Assembly: GCA_914767715.1 (NCBI GenBank)
Contig: OU612074.1
Span: forward strand, 21,254,062-21,314,061
Direction: 5' to 3'
DNA: 60,000 nucleotides
Source of the DNA: Membranipora membranacea
Taxonomy: Eukaryota; Bryozoa; Gymnolaemata; Cheilostomatida; Membraniporidae
The notes beneath the pieces are model-generated. The model was given only the letters and a program-made list of their open reading frames with translations. It made no database searches and was not told the DNA's origin. Each line of letters opens with the position of its first letter. Within the stretch, counting starts at the first letter, position 1. A program made the translations under genes and the position numbers. This document shows positions 34,501-59,764 of the stretch, piece by piece.

Positions 34501-36231
34501 TCCTCCTTCTCCTGTGACAAGTACCTGTGATTGGAAACAGTATAGTGGAGCATCGCTATGCCCGTCTTTTATTTAGAGCTTGAGCTAAGGTTACAAAAAA
34601 ATATACAAAAACTCACTAGAGAATGGCTCTGTTTTCTGACTATCTCCTCGACTAGCTCCACAGCTCCTGTATGAGGATTACTGATATCTCCATTACTGTG
34701 CCTGTAATATAAACGATCCGGCTCAGAAATCACAAATATCATAATCTGGGAGAAATTTAACTCTAGGTAATATTCACTCCTCTTAGGTCCATGTTATCAA
34801 CCATCGGGTAGTAATTATTAGCTAGAGTTTAGTTCAGTTCGTTTGAGGGTGACTTTGTGGTAGCTAGCACAAAATATCATGTGAAAGTTTATTTAATTTC
34901 AACAGGTTGAGTATATGTTAGCTAGCCAGAAATTTGCTTTTAAGGTTCTTGTGCAACGATGGCAAAGTTTTCGCCTAGCGAACAAGCCGAATAATTTGTC
35001 TCCTTTGGGTGAAAAAGAGCAAAAGGAAAAAATTTACCGCAATTTTCACATTTGCATTGCAGGGCTAATGAGTAAATTGGTACCGGGCAGGAGACATTAG
35101 AACATTAGAATGATGGTATATAGAGAACATTTAATTATCCGATTGTATTAGGAAGGGTTGGGCAACCTATAGGATTAATGGGCATCTCGCTGGGAATTTG
35201 GTTGATAGTTGGTTTCTTTCAAACTCTTTGCTCCCAGCATGCCTGTTATGTAAACCTATAACAAGGGTACCACTCCCATCAGAATGGCGCAATATAATCA
35301 TATAGAGCATAGAATCATTGCAAAGCGTTATACAGGCAGATAAAAACCTTCCAGGAGAAGGATCACCGTGTCGTAGCAATGCTGTGCAATGTTGTTACAA
35401 ACCAAACTTTGTGTATGAAAATCAGTGGGTATCTCCTTAAAAAAACGCAAGCTCCAAAGACACCTCATCATAATTTATGCAATTTATCTCAAACTTTAGA
35501 TATCTATCCAACCAACTTTCACTACGCATTATGTGTTTTAGCCTTGAAAAATTTGATAATAATTTAGCACCACATGGGGGGGGGGGGTCATCTACCAGGG
35601 CCAGACATCAAAGAGTATGACTCATAAATTGCACGTAAGACCCAGAGCATACAAATCTTGAGATCCACTTGCACTTTCTTACACATCAAAGTAAGTAGGT
35701 CGACAAAGGGAGACATGTCCTCTCACAGAAAAGGGGACTCATTTCCAATAGGAAGGTCCTTCTAACAAGGCCACCCTTCACATCTGCAAGGCTCTCAGTA
35801 ACAAATGGCTTTGAACCAGTAAACCCTGTGACTGGCAACAAAGGCACTTCTTTTCTCTCAGGTCATACTGGAGGGTTTTACATTAATTCTACGGCAGTCA
35901 CGCCTGCCTTATGGCTCCACGGTTCTGTGCTCTACAGCAGGCGGAGACTGGAGTTTTATATGATGGTGGTTGTAACAGCCCCTGGTGCACTCGCTGAACC
36001 TCTGCACATTTTATTGGTTTATTACATAAAGACATCCTCTTCTTGCCGATGGAGGGAATGCTAGATTAATTATTTTAGAGTAATTTGATTGCTATATTAG
36101 AGGTTAAGCAGTGTATAGTTTGCAGACTGACTATTAACACTTTGGAGCCAGTGGTATGACATATTGGAGAGTGTCAAGCGACATATAATCAAAAAGTGCA
36201 GATACATTAATAGACAGTTTTCTTCCGCCAT
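19514..36231 (-). CDS. SUPT3H: SPT3 homologue, histone-fold subunit of SAGA (10 exons)
   Basis: Transcription coactivator subunit that acts in the SAGA acetyltransferase complex in the nucleus and contacts TBP. Exons in transcript order: 36206-36231, 34617-34701, 33722-33808, 29724-29823, 27175-27302, 26668-26743, 23109-23230, 21381-21464, 19748-19828, 19514-19555. All phases agree, giving about 276 residues (human protein about 317). Matches to the human family member: HTGAVELVEEIV (PLHETAVLVEDVV), ISQDEVLFLFRKNK (ITPEDLLFLMRKDK), the N-terminal histone fold; CEQFLSQIDATG (QDFLNSIDQTG); YMRYHESRQVSL; QETVAE then IVDMAL (ETVAQLVDLAL); ITADEIRECMRRFNHR (HIREAIRRYSHR) near the C terminus. The first exon (MAEENCLLM, donor GTATCT) and the last 13-residue exon are the least certain. 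The gene is divergent from Runx. Confidence 0.9.
19556..19747 (-). other. Last SUPT3H intron, mostly a triplicated repeat
   Basis: This 192-bp intron is largely made of the 58-bp repeat array at 19598-19771. Each repeat unit carries the same donor sequence CAT|GTAAGTG read on the minus strand, at donor positions 19747, 19689 and 19631. Because 58 is not a multiple of three, use of a distal donor would change the C-terminal frame. Confidence 0.6.
19598..19771. repeat. 58-bp tandem repeat, three copies, with CTCF-like cores
   Basis: Three head-to-tail units at 19598-19655, 19656-19713 and 19714-19771. The first two are identical and the third has a few changes where it enters the SUPT3H exon. 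Each holds CACTAGGGGGCGC (third copy CACTAGGAGGCGC) at 19605, 19663 and 19721; this fits the core of the animal CTCF consensus in the first two copies. Confidence 0.93.
20330..20401 (-). tRNA. Initiator tRNA-Met (CAT), copy 2, intronic in SUPT3H
   Basis: Minus-strand 72-nt cloverleaf identical to copy 1 except at two bases. Here the T loop is the normal ATCGAAA, but the discriminator base is G where initiators usually have A. Anticodon CAT with the CTGGG/CCCAG stem identifies it as the initiator. A TTTT terminator (plus AAAA at 20323-20326) follows. It sits inside the SUPT3H intron 19829-21380, on the same strand as that gene. Both copies share AAAATG next to the 3' end, so they are probably products of one duplication. 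Confidence 0.9.
21238..21247. repeat. Poly-C tract
   Basis: Ten C in a row at the start of a C-rich 70-bp pyrimidine segment inside a SUPT3H intron. Confidence 0.8.
22931..22943. repeat. Poly-G tract (13 G)
   Basis: Thirteen G in a row, a short distance from the GC-rich 45-bp repeat at 22995. Confidence 0.9.
22995..23098. repeat. 45-bp tandem repeat, 2.3 copies
   Basis: Units begin at 22995, 23040 and 23085 (last one partial). Each contains GGGAGGGTGG and the inverse CCCTCCCT, so each can fold. The array abuts the 5' splice side of the SUPT3H exon 23109-23230. A related stretch, ACTCCCTGGTGAGGATGTCTGGCAGG in spirit, is seen near 32.25 kb. Confidence 0.8.
23286..23343. repeat. Palindromic element, copy 1 (AGAGACTATAGAT arms)
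   Basis: Starts AGAGACTATAGAT and ends with its inverse ATCTATAGTCTCT. The centre is expanded by repeats of TATAATCTATAGTC. Flanks CTGTCATC (left) and CTGTTATC (right) are near-direct repeats. A minimal form of the same element is at 59725-59755. Confidence 0.8.
25431..25514. other. Long imperfect foldback in a SUPT3H intron
   Basis: The left arm (from 25431) with TTAGACTTGTCACGCGGC pairs with the right arm (25491-25514) over about 18 positions with two mismatches. The stem continues after a small bulge with TTTTTTGGTT against AACCAAAAA around a 12-nt loop. It could be a foldback transposon relic or a miRNA-like precursor; sequence alone does not decide. Confidence 0.6.
26501..26650. repeat. 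Degenerate tandem repeat of about 32 bp
   Basis: Four to five diverged units built around ACTCAGACTATAATACCTATAT, next to the SUPT3H exon at 26668-26743 on its intron side. Confidence 0.75.
27304..27390. repeat. AAACCAATATA-type short tandem repeat at a splice acceptor
   Basis: About six units of a 10-12-bp AACCAATATAAA motif. On the minus strand it is the T-rich tract that leads into the acceptor CTGTTACAG of the SUPT3H exon 27175-27302, so a repeat array serves as the pyrimidine tract there. Confidence 0.7.
27580..27835 (+). mobile_element. 3' end of a LINE, related to the one at 60-520
   Basis: The open frame ends with a stretch such as IYKLATNYIEFNDHILN, then CP and a final R-x(n)-FYRVLYQLV before the stop. 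It aligns in layout with the end of the frame at 181-384 (TLAIKYIEDGDHFIN ... FLRHLVHTL). A short AT-rich tail with TAATAAATC follows. It is intronic in SUPT3H, on the opposite strand, and truncated. Confidence 0.45.
28595..28725 (-). mobile_element. tRNA-derived SINE-like fragment
   Basis: On the minus strand from about 28710, GTGGCTGAATGGTTGGCGCG resembles the A box and D arm of a Leu/Ser-type tRNA, and GGTTTGATTACC resembles a B box. The first part is preceded by a second GCTGAATGG, a local duplication. It is intronic in SUPT3H. No complete tRNA folds. Confidence 0.5.
31332..31346. repeat. Poly-C tract (15 C)
   Basis: Longest homopolymer of the window, in the SUPT3H intron 29824-33721. 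Confidence 0.9.
33926..33968. repeat. Small inverted repeat
   Basis: TCTTGACAGC (33926-33935) and GCTGTCAAGA (33959-33968) are perfect 10-bp inverted arms around 23 bp, about 120 bp upstream of the SUPT3H acceptor at 33809-33810. Confidence 0.6.
35576..35587. repeat. Poly-G tract (12 G)
   Basis: Twelve G in a row in the first SUPT3H intron. Confidence 0.9.
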
Positions 36232-36234
36232 CTT
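36220..36234 (-). promoter_or_regulatory. AAGATGGCGGAAG motif at the proposed SUPT3H start
   Basis: The minus-strand sequence AAGATGGCGGAAGAA contains the proposed ATG, is close to the YY1 core AANATGGCGG, and contains the ETS core CGGAAG. Such motifs are common at translation starts and promoters of housekeeping genes. It supports placing the 5' end here but is not proof. Confidence 0.35.
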
Positions 36235-36812
36235 CTAAAAAAGGAAGACTTAGAACCGTGGTGACTAAAGCCATCAATCTCTATCATAATGTTTGACAGG
36301 TTTCTAGTGGAAATGACAGTCAGTTGGTGTATTTCTTATTTGAGAACAAAGGCTAGAGAATTTGGTACAGAGTTATCATATGCCTTCTTATGGGGGTCAG
36401 TAGGTGCTGAGAATACCCATGATCAGCTGATCTGGCATTTCTAGAAGACTAGGTGTATGTAGTACATATCGGCCTGGTGAAGCTCCTCCAAATTCCATTA
36501 TATTAACAGATCACCTGGATTAAATATCACAACCCTGGGAGGTATGACGTGCAACAGAGGGTCTCAAGGTGAACCCCATATCTAAGGTGAACATACAAGT
36601 GTATGTGGTGGGTTCTATTGTGTATAGGGGGTAACCCCAACATCAGCTCTGTGACCACTCACAACCTGAGCCAGCTATATGTTATATGTCATATGTCATT
36701 TGTGAAAGCATTTAAGGACAGCTTTGGATAATGGGTTTTGTGGTGGAGCCTTCGCTGACCATCTGATACCCCTTGACAGTAACTAAAGGCATAGCGTATT
36801 AGGCCAAGTTAT

Positions 36813-36900
36813 GCCAAACTCCCTGTTGCCAAACTCCCTGTTGCCAAACTCCCTGTTGCCAAACGCTCTGTTGCCAAACGCTCTGTTGCCAAAAGCCCTG
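36813..36900. repeat. 15-bp minisatellite, about 6 copies
   Basis: Tandem TTGCCAAACTCCCTG units, the later ones reading GCCAAACGCTCTG. It keeps a minus-strand frame open as repeating VWQQG/S; no real gene is implied. Confidence 0.9.
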
Positions 36901-37763
36901 CCCTGCTCCCAAACCCTTATAGCCAAGAATGCTTATTAAAAGACTTGCAAAGGTAGCAATTGTAAAGGTGCAGAGGACACCATTCAATCGCAAGCCACTT
37001 TGCTGACCAGGTTTTGTTGCCAAAAGCAGAATACCCTTCAAAACTGAACTGAGAACTTGATTCCCATGGCACTCACATTTCATGAGTTAATAGATACAGA
37101 ATACAGTGTGATTATTTCAGCAGCACCTGCAGCATATTACCTAATGTAGGGGAGATCAGCTGAGGGGCAGGTGAGAGTGGAGTGCATTACAACTAATCGG
37201 GATTACTTCAATAAATTAGAAGATGTACATCCCTAATCCACAAGTAAAGATCCGTGCAAAAAATGGAATATTCTCATTTCAGCATAAAAAATTAATAAAG
37301 GGTTTATAAGTGATTTGCATATAATAATCTGTCCGACATAGAAAGCATGTCTCCTTGTTAGATGGTGCACTTTTAAATTTTTTACCAATAAGTAAAAGCC
37401 TGAAGATGTCCTGGTTAACCCCAGCCGAGCTTTTTATGAGGTGTTAGAATATGCAATGGCGTCTTCCCACAGATGTTAATAAGTTCATTTGTTTCAAATT
37501 ATAATATTATATAAAATATAATTGCCGTTCAGTCAAGGCATTTAACAATCTTTAATGGGGAGCCTATAGTCGTTGTTGCGTAGACATGGGAGACACTTGA
37601 ATACACACTGGTTATATGTCATTAGTCTAAGAGAGACAGGAAGAAAGATTTACCCAGGGTTGTTACACTGACATGAAAGGCTTCATGACCTGGCTCAGCT
37701 TCTAAATATACACCAACAAAGATAGGAGCATTCTCCAAAGTCCACAGTCACACACATGCTAGC

Positions 37764-38074
37764 GGTGTGATCAAATTAATTCGTTTGACACCATTGGGTG
37801 TTCCAGGCAATCTTGAGATGCAAGAGGGTGTAATCAAATTAAATTGCATGACACTTTATATTATTTTACAACACGATAGAAATATTGATATAAACTTCAA
37901 ATTGTGTATTGAAATGGTTCAACTTGCACTAAAATAAATTAGATGTATTTTTTTCTCCTAAATCTCTAGATGCACAAATGGTAAAGGTGTGAACAAATTA
38001 AACAGCTTGACACTCGTGGGTTAAAATTCTCCCCATAGGAGCCACAGGGTGTAATCGAATAAAACTGCATTATC
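37764..38074. repeat. About 62-bp satellite with GGTGTNATCAAATTAA cores
   Basis: Copies of a 27-29-bp core begin at 37764, 37827, 37986 and 38048 (spacing 63, 159, 62). The pattern is GGTGT(G/A)A(T/A)C(A/G)AATTAA...TGACAC. The DNA between the first pair resembles that between the last pair, so the array is probably a decayed tandem repeat. Confidence 0.65.
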
Positions 38075-41000
38075 AGTAATTCGATAAGTTTTCCATCACT
38101 CAATGCATATTTGCTTTAGCTTTCCTCTAGAAAAAAAAACAGCGCGCAACATTGAACCAGGCCCTGACAAAATGTTGCACAACTTTTTTCCTGTAAACTG
38201 TAGCTATGGCATAATAGCAAAATCAGTTGCATCAATGTGGTGGATCAGTTCTTTGATTTCAATCATTGTGGCGATGACATCATTATCAATCACCAAAGGG
38301 CATCAGCTTCTGACGACCAAATGACTACACAGGGGACGTGGGATTTGTTTTTTTGCTTTTTTTAACTTGATTTGTGCATGCAGGGTTTCTTTATTTTTAT
38401 ATCAGTGTTTATCTGAGGATTTTGGTTGTAGTGGTCACACCATGGTATTACTCATTGGTCACACAGTCAATTAAGAAACTCGGTCAAAGCATCAATTCAC
38501 TAGTAGATCCAGTGAAAAAATACAGTTAATATAATCAAACCGCCGCACTTTCTAGGAGATTATTGCCGACTCACCAGAATTCCAATTCCAGCATTTCAAA
38601 AACTGAATTAAGATACAGCTATCTATTCTACCCTAACCAGGTTTTTTTTAATATGGTATTACGTAACGAGATTGTGACATCGTTCCGTAAAATCCAGTTG
38701 GTTTCCTGTTTACTGATCTAGCGTGTGAAAAATAAATCTACCATAATCCTTTTGTTCCAGCGGTTTTATTTCATAACACAGCTTGCGACATTTACGTTTG
38801 CTGTTTGTTAGTATCAAAGCACTATTATGATTTTTTCTCAAGATGTCATGATGTAAATTTCACCGGTTATTTAATTCCATCCGCCAAAGCTACCACAGGT
38901 GGTACCCTTGTATGCAAACCCCTAAATCTGAGCATAAACCTACCGCAATAATGCTTAAGGCAACTATACTACAGCTTACAACCAAATAAATTGTTTTGTC
39001 CTTGAAAAATACCAGGTTATCATCTAGCGAGGTAAAACTCTTCTGAATAGATCTCAATATGAAACAAAAAAGAGATAAACCCACAGCTGGAATCTTTCCT
39101 ATCAAAACTCCTCTTTTTCCAGATTTCATCTAGCATCTATATATTTTTTCTTGTCAGTATCTAGCTTGAAGATGTCTTCCATAGCACAGAGATATGCAGT
39201 AATTTTCTCCATCATATCTGGCAGAATTAGTCAGACAGGGTAGACACGGCATCTGATGAGATAAAAAGCCAAGTCATAATAAATCATTTATTGATGGGAA
39301 GTCCATTGCCGATAATTTATGGGTTTTCAGAGCAGAGTGAGGCCAATGTACAGAAAGGCGTGTGGAGAGATTTAAAATTCTGGCTCCAGCTCATAATCAA
39401 TAGTTCTTGCACTTGTTGACTTGGCTAATGTGTTGATTTTTTATACATAACCCCCATAATAAGCACTGTATAATGGATGGCATCTGAAGAATGCGATTTC
39501 CATCCAATTTGTATGAAAGTGTCATTACAGCATTCATCTTAGGGTAGATATAGAGATAGATCACTGAACTCCCCAAGTAAGGACTGAGTGGGGACCCAAA
39601 GAGATGCTCGCCAGATTAAGAATAGGGATGATATTACAGATAAAGCTTTAAGTTTGAGGGCCGCTCAGCTGACAATGGAAATTCTGTGATTCCATGTAGA
39701 TGACAACGAGAGACCTGGAATGTATAGTTCACTGTCACTAAGTGTCAGAGACAAGATCATCATATTGATTGATCATCACTTTATTATTTTTATAGTATAA
39801 TATCAGTTGAATAGTTGAATTTAATTATCTTATTGTATTTACCAGTGCCCTCACTCAATGTAGGCCTATATATTATATATGTAGATCAAGGTTACAACAA
39901 TATACAACACCATGTTTGAAAATTCTAAAATCTGTCTCTAATGGTTACCTTTGATTCTTGTTTAAAGTTGTGCATTATCTTTGGGTCAAAAATAGTAAAG
40001 ACCTCCATTTCGGGTTATTCACCTTTTTTTATCTCACAGCTGAGAAACTCAAACTTGTAGATAAATTGATTTACCGTAATGTGACCATATATGGATATAT
40101 TCACATACATGTATACTGTTTTGAGCAAGTGAACTTAATGAACTACAAAATATAAATCCACACGAGCCCAAAACTAGAATTGCTTCCATGAAATACGGGC
40201 ATTGGGCTACATGCTACCGGCCTCTCCTTAAAAGTACCAGTAGCTTTCTAGCCTACCAGAGGATCAAGCATCAACGACACCATAGGTATATTTAAGGTCT
40301 CTGGTTCCATACCGAACATTATTTGCACCAATCTACCACTTAATTTCTACAAGCACCTTTCTTTTTAAAAACACATCTTTGACCCATAACTTCATCAAAA
40401 ATTAAAATTGATTTATTACAAAACTCACCTTTGAACCAAACTGGACACCAAACGACTGTTTCCCATTACGTAATAGCCATCACCTCGTGTCAAACCACGC
40501 AAATTATTTTCCACAAACATTCTAAAAGCATTACGCGACTCAGAGGTAGCAAACTGACGCCTGAACACCTCCAAACAAATCATCCTCCACCAGAACAGAC
40601 AACAGGTTATATTAGATCTCTTTGAGACAATAATACACTAAGGTAGAAAAATAAACGCTGATTACATGTATTTTTAATGCTACTGCTGTATATTTCCAGA
40701 GTGTGGTGGATGATGAGATTTAACACTGTGCTCTATTATAAATAGGACACTACTTAAGGTTAGTTTGAGTACACTTCTACAGCTATCCCATTTCCTTTTC
40801 TATCAATGGATGGATATATAGGAAGACCCTGACAGATTAACACTATTTAGAAGGCTCTATTGATAAGACTCTCAGGTTTTTTCACACAGCTTGTTATAAT
40901 TATTCATACATCCATGCATCATATCCATGCATTGACATTATCCATAAAATAATAGCAGAAGTTGATATAACCCCATTAGACCTTCTAAACGATGTCAATC

Positions 41001-44000
41001 CAGTGCACTTGGAAATGTAAAGTGTGGAAAATCCATGTAGCAGAATAAACTGGTGATAACAGACAAAGACTTCCAGATCTGCTCGGTGCGCACTCTGATA
41101 GCTTCCAGCTAAGAGTACAAAGTACGAAACCAACAACTCTCTGTGTATAAAGTGTTTTAAAAACAGCTAATGTCTTGAATGATTTTTTTATATTTGAAAT
41201 CAAGTCTGTTCTGGTTGTCTACAGAATCTTATGCTAATTCATCACTTTATTCCTCATCTTTCTCGCTAACCTATCAGAGAGATCTAATCATCATGCCTAT
41301 GAACATACTTTTCATTTCTTGTGGCAAAGTTTGAGGGTAGAGGGGAAATTGGGATAAAAATATTTTAACCAAATGGTTAGAAAAACACACAACATCAGAC
41401 AGATTGTCCCGATGGTAAGCGTGACAGCAATCTGACACCAAGTTAAACCTTTTGGCCAGACCCTATCCCGCATATTTATCACCCTGTTTTGTTATTGTTG
41501 TTTTTTTCAATTTAATGTTCTGGTTCCCATGTACTTGGGACATGGGAGAAAATTAGGAGCCATTAAACCCAATGTTTATACTGGTCATGATCACCATATC
41601 TCAAATGATCTGTTTTGTTTTGCTTTTAAAAAAATGAGAAACACTTAGTCAGTAATTTGGTTACCAGCTAATCCGATTAATGCAGTCACATTTTGGCAGG
41701 TTATAAAGCCTCAAACCAAAGAAATTACCCAAATTATTACGTTTCGTGTCACAACACCTTACCAAATAGGGAGGAGCCGCCAAGTTATTTGGAAAAACAA
41801 GCCATTATATCATCATGTGGATCTTGCTGTGTTCTAAGAACAGAGAAGCAATCATACAGTACTGCTACTTAGACGTTAAGAAGCCACCAAAAAGAGATTG
41901 CATTACCTAAAGCAGAGTTTCACTGCAATGAATAACCTATTTTGACATCAGGCACTATCTCGTGATGACGCTTGTTTACAATGGATTACTGATGGGAGTT
42001 TCGCTGAGTAAGGGAGTGAAGAAGATAATGAGATGGAAAATTACCTGCTGAGTTGGCAAACATATTTTTAGGGATTACCGTTAGAATTTTCTCTTCCTCA
42101 TTTATGTTTGTCTCATGCTTTGTTTAATTTCACAGGTTTAATTCTTAATACAGATATTTGCTTGCTTATCTCAATTGAGGCAACTTTTGCCATGTAGTTC
42201 TTTTGATACAAAATGTTTTCTTAATCATGAGATAAAATTTCTGGTTTTTGGACCACCCGGAATCGTTGCGATGGTTTGCACTGAATCGGTTTACTTTGCA
42301 GATTCAGTGGCATGTCAAAGCAGCTTGAGTTATTTTACCAATGGTACTGCCAGCATAATTTTTTATGGAATACCACCCTTCAACAAATTATTGCAAAAAT
42401 ATGTTATGTAACTTCCAAAACAATAGGAGTGGTTATAGTAGTAACCTCACAACAGTAACGCCATGTATACTGATACGCTGTCACACCAGTGAGAAAACTG
42501 TTTGATTAAATGTAAATGGGATATCCTCAGCTATACATAATCAAACAAATTACCATTCTCACAGCTGTACAATTTATGTACACAGGAAAATGGACAGGAA
42601 CAAGTTACTGACTTTTTTAGAATGATTACACAAGATCCATGAGAAAGGAAACGGACCCAAAAACATCAAATGAGTTTACTTTGGCAACTAATATTAATTG
42701 CACTAGCTGTCAGGGTGTTCCAGAAAACTCTATGCCGGGTTATTTCTTAGTGAACGATGCTCTGGTTGGATTGTTCACGTGGGTAATCAACAGATTATAT
42801 GCTGGGAATCGTTTTTAATAAATTGCCCAGTTTCCAAATTGAATTTTTGAATGATAATCCCTATAATCTCAGAAATTGAAAAAGCCATAGAGCACGATTC
42901 AATGCTCAGCAAAAAAACTGAGTTTTACAGAAATTAAATTACCAAGGGCTTATTTCTAACGAAATTTACATCAAATACATATACCACTAGATCATTTTAA
43001 TTGTAACTCTGGGGTTCCTGTTTACACAGGCAATTTCCGACTACCCTTTCATCCCAAAATATAAAATATGTTCTCAAGGAATAGAGACCAGTGATCACTT
43101 AATGATGGTAAAGAAAATAATGTCAAACAACCTTCTTATGCATTGAAGATGGTTGAGAATTTTTAATGAAGTCTTGAACCACACCATACAAAATAATACC
43201 CCATAGAAATATAAGATCTAGCCATTGTGGAGCCGAACTGCGACTATTAGGTGCTTCATAAAGCCGCACAATGCTTTTCTACACCCTGGCTAGAGCGATA
43301 CTGGGATTGAGAGGAAAATAAAGCATAATTTGACACTTTAGAAGAATAAAAAGAACTGTTCTCTTGGGTCACCAGGTGCATACAGAAGATGGAAACTCCA
43401 ACAGTCCAAGAACACAACCCTTATAATGGGAGCAATATGTTTAGGCATATAGCATACATTATTGGTGCATATTCTTAGTCTATTTAATGACTTGCCCTCT
43501 ACCCGTGCCATTTCCCATTAATTAACCCTAAACCAATCAGTTTTATTACGCTTCACAATTTGACAATATTACCATTATAATCAGATGGTTGGTATGTTTG
43601 GTGGGTTGTTCATGCAGCCATGCTGGTTGGATGGTTGGATTAGCATCATAAACCGCACAGGCAACTCCATAAGAACATAATAAGCCTGTTCACTAACTAA
43701 GACTTCAGTTTATTGTGGTTACTCAGACCAGGCAGAGGTGTATTTGAGGGCTCTCTGGTTTTATACAAAAAATAAAAAGTATTTTGCTCTAAACATTTTC
43801 TAAATACCATCACTGCAACCTACAACCAATTAAAGTTTACAGAAGACTTAGAAGTATTATCTCATATTATCAGGCTTAGCTTCCATTAGTTAAGTGGATT
43901 TGGATACTGATCTCAACCTACCAGGATAAAGTATCATATTAGGTAAGCTGGAGTCTTCCAAAGTTGTTGATTAATTGTGGTTTACCGTAACGATATTAAA

Positions 44001-45613
44001 ACTATATACATTATCATGCAACCAAGCAGCACATACAGAAAACCAATGTTCATTATACGTTATTATCTTTTATTGATTGGCATTATATTATTTGACAATA
44101 CAACCGATTTCTCTATTGTGAACTAATTTTGTTGGCTGTCTATGGTAACCATTTTTTCTGCTGCCAAGTTGCATTAATCTTTCTGAGGTTCAAGCAAGTT
44201 TTTTTTGACAACAACAGTCCAGGTATTACATCATGCTCTCATTGGTCATATGTGGTGGAATAAGCACCTTGTCACAATGGATGGATCATTTTATCTTGAT
44301 TATAACCTTGCGAAACACTAACCATCAACATACCAGAAATTGTAAATGAATCACATCAGGGTTTAAATTGAAACAAATCCTTTCCACAGAGCTGGCACCA
44401 GGCCAACAACCAATCTGATTGTCACTTTTATACATATACATGACTTGATCCCAAGCAAGTTCATTTCGGTTTAGGCTTGGTACACTACAGCATTAGTACT
44501 TTTGTTGTGCACTTGTCGTCACCAAAGAATAACTATCAAGCAATTGGTAACTTGAGCAGTGTATGGTAGCAAAGTTTGGTGTAGCTATAAGGTAAGCGTA
44601 ACTTGTAACCGGCGTGTATTTTCTAGTACAGGAGAGGACATCGGTTTAACACATCACCTATTACCATCATTCATTATCATATGTTCAACCAATCCTACAA
44701 CACTTTCTTATCGTTGCAGGACCATTTGCAAAGGCATTTGTAGTTCTCTCTAAGTCAGCATACTGTGTAAGAAGAACCTGAGGGTGTGTTACATATACAG
44801 ACTATATGACGCTGACAGAACGACCAAGAGTGGACAACTCTGCAGCACGTATGACAGCCGAAATAAAACATCTCGCTCTCCGAGCAACACTGTGGCCAAG
44901 GCAATCTAAGGTTAGTAAAGTCAAGTTTAACAACGAAACAGGGGTGGCAACTATTGAGACTTTTTTTTACCATTAAACTAAATTGAAATCATGATTTCCT
45001 AAATGACCATGTCAGTTGAAAGTGCATGTTTCTATCATATTGGAGAGGACATTTGAAATATTGTTGATGCTGCCTAAGACATTTTATAGTTTACATCCTA
45101 CAATCATCAAACCCAAATGGCTCACCTCAAACCACTCATATTATTGCACATTGGTATTGTTGTTTATATCATAAATAATTTTTCTAAATTTAAGTAAAGT
45201 TAATTAAACACCTCCACAGTGAATCAGATCCGCTTGACGTCCACATTGCATCAAACCAACAAACATTGCCTGTACATATTCATATCTTATTGATGGTTGG
45301 TTTTGGAGGTTTCCCGTGGCCACGGCAGAAACCTGAAATGGCGTAATGCCAGACATTTCGGGGCCAGCATTCTCCAATCATAGGTTGTTCTCAATTAAGC
45401 TGACCAATGGCATGTTGTTGTTATATTGGGTGACTGAATTATTATAGCATGGTCATGGAACATGTTGTTATCCGGTTTTGAAAACTTGGTAAAAAAACAG
45501 TTTGCCCATATGAGAGTTGTCTGTCCATTTAAATACATATCATTTAATTTTCATTTATAATTTCGACTTTGATGGTTTACAATGCAACCTGGTCTACATT
45601 ATAGGCTGAATCA

Positions 45614-59582
<13,969 letters not shown>

Positions 59583-59715
59583 GTATGTTATGTAACTATA
59601 AATAGAATATTGCAACTTGTCTCCCCTTCCTCATAGTAAACTGAAAAGGATGCAAATTTCACCTGAATTACTCTCTGCAGGGATAAATGAGTTTGAGATA
59701 CATGCGTTGCATTAG

Positions 59716-59764
59716 GCTATTACCAGAGACTATAGATAATCTATCTATAGTCTCTGCTATTACC
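59716..59764. repeat. Palindromic element, copy 2, with 9-bp direct flanks
   Basis: A perfect 13-bp inverted repeat AGAGACTATAGAT / ATCTATAGTCTCT around AATCT (59725-59755), flanked on both sides by GCTATTACC (59716-59724 and 59756-59764). It belongs to the same family as the element at 23286-23343. It lies in the Runx intron after the last visible exon. Confidence 0.85.

Larger units (their letters stand above)
36232..45604. promoter_or_regulatory. Divergent intergenic region between SUPT3H and Runx
   Basis: About 9.4 kb without a supported exon, lying between the proposed 5' ends of two divergently transcribed genes. It holds a 15-bp minisatellite (36813-36900), a 62-bp satellite with AT-rich homeobox-like cores (37764-38074) and otherwise AT-rich single-copy-looking DNA. 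Non-coding 5' exons of Runx or an alternative Runx promoter may lie here. An acceptor-like TACATTATAG just before 45605 hints at one. Confidence 0.55.

Noticed and set aside
36799-37083. 94-codon minus-strand frame with repeated VWQQG
   Set aside because: Another frame kept open by a 15-bp minisatellite.
42175-42411. 78-codon plus-strand frame as an upstream Runx or separate exon
   Set aside because: No recognisable domain and no phase link to the Runx exon at 45614.
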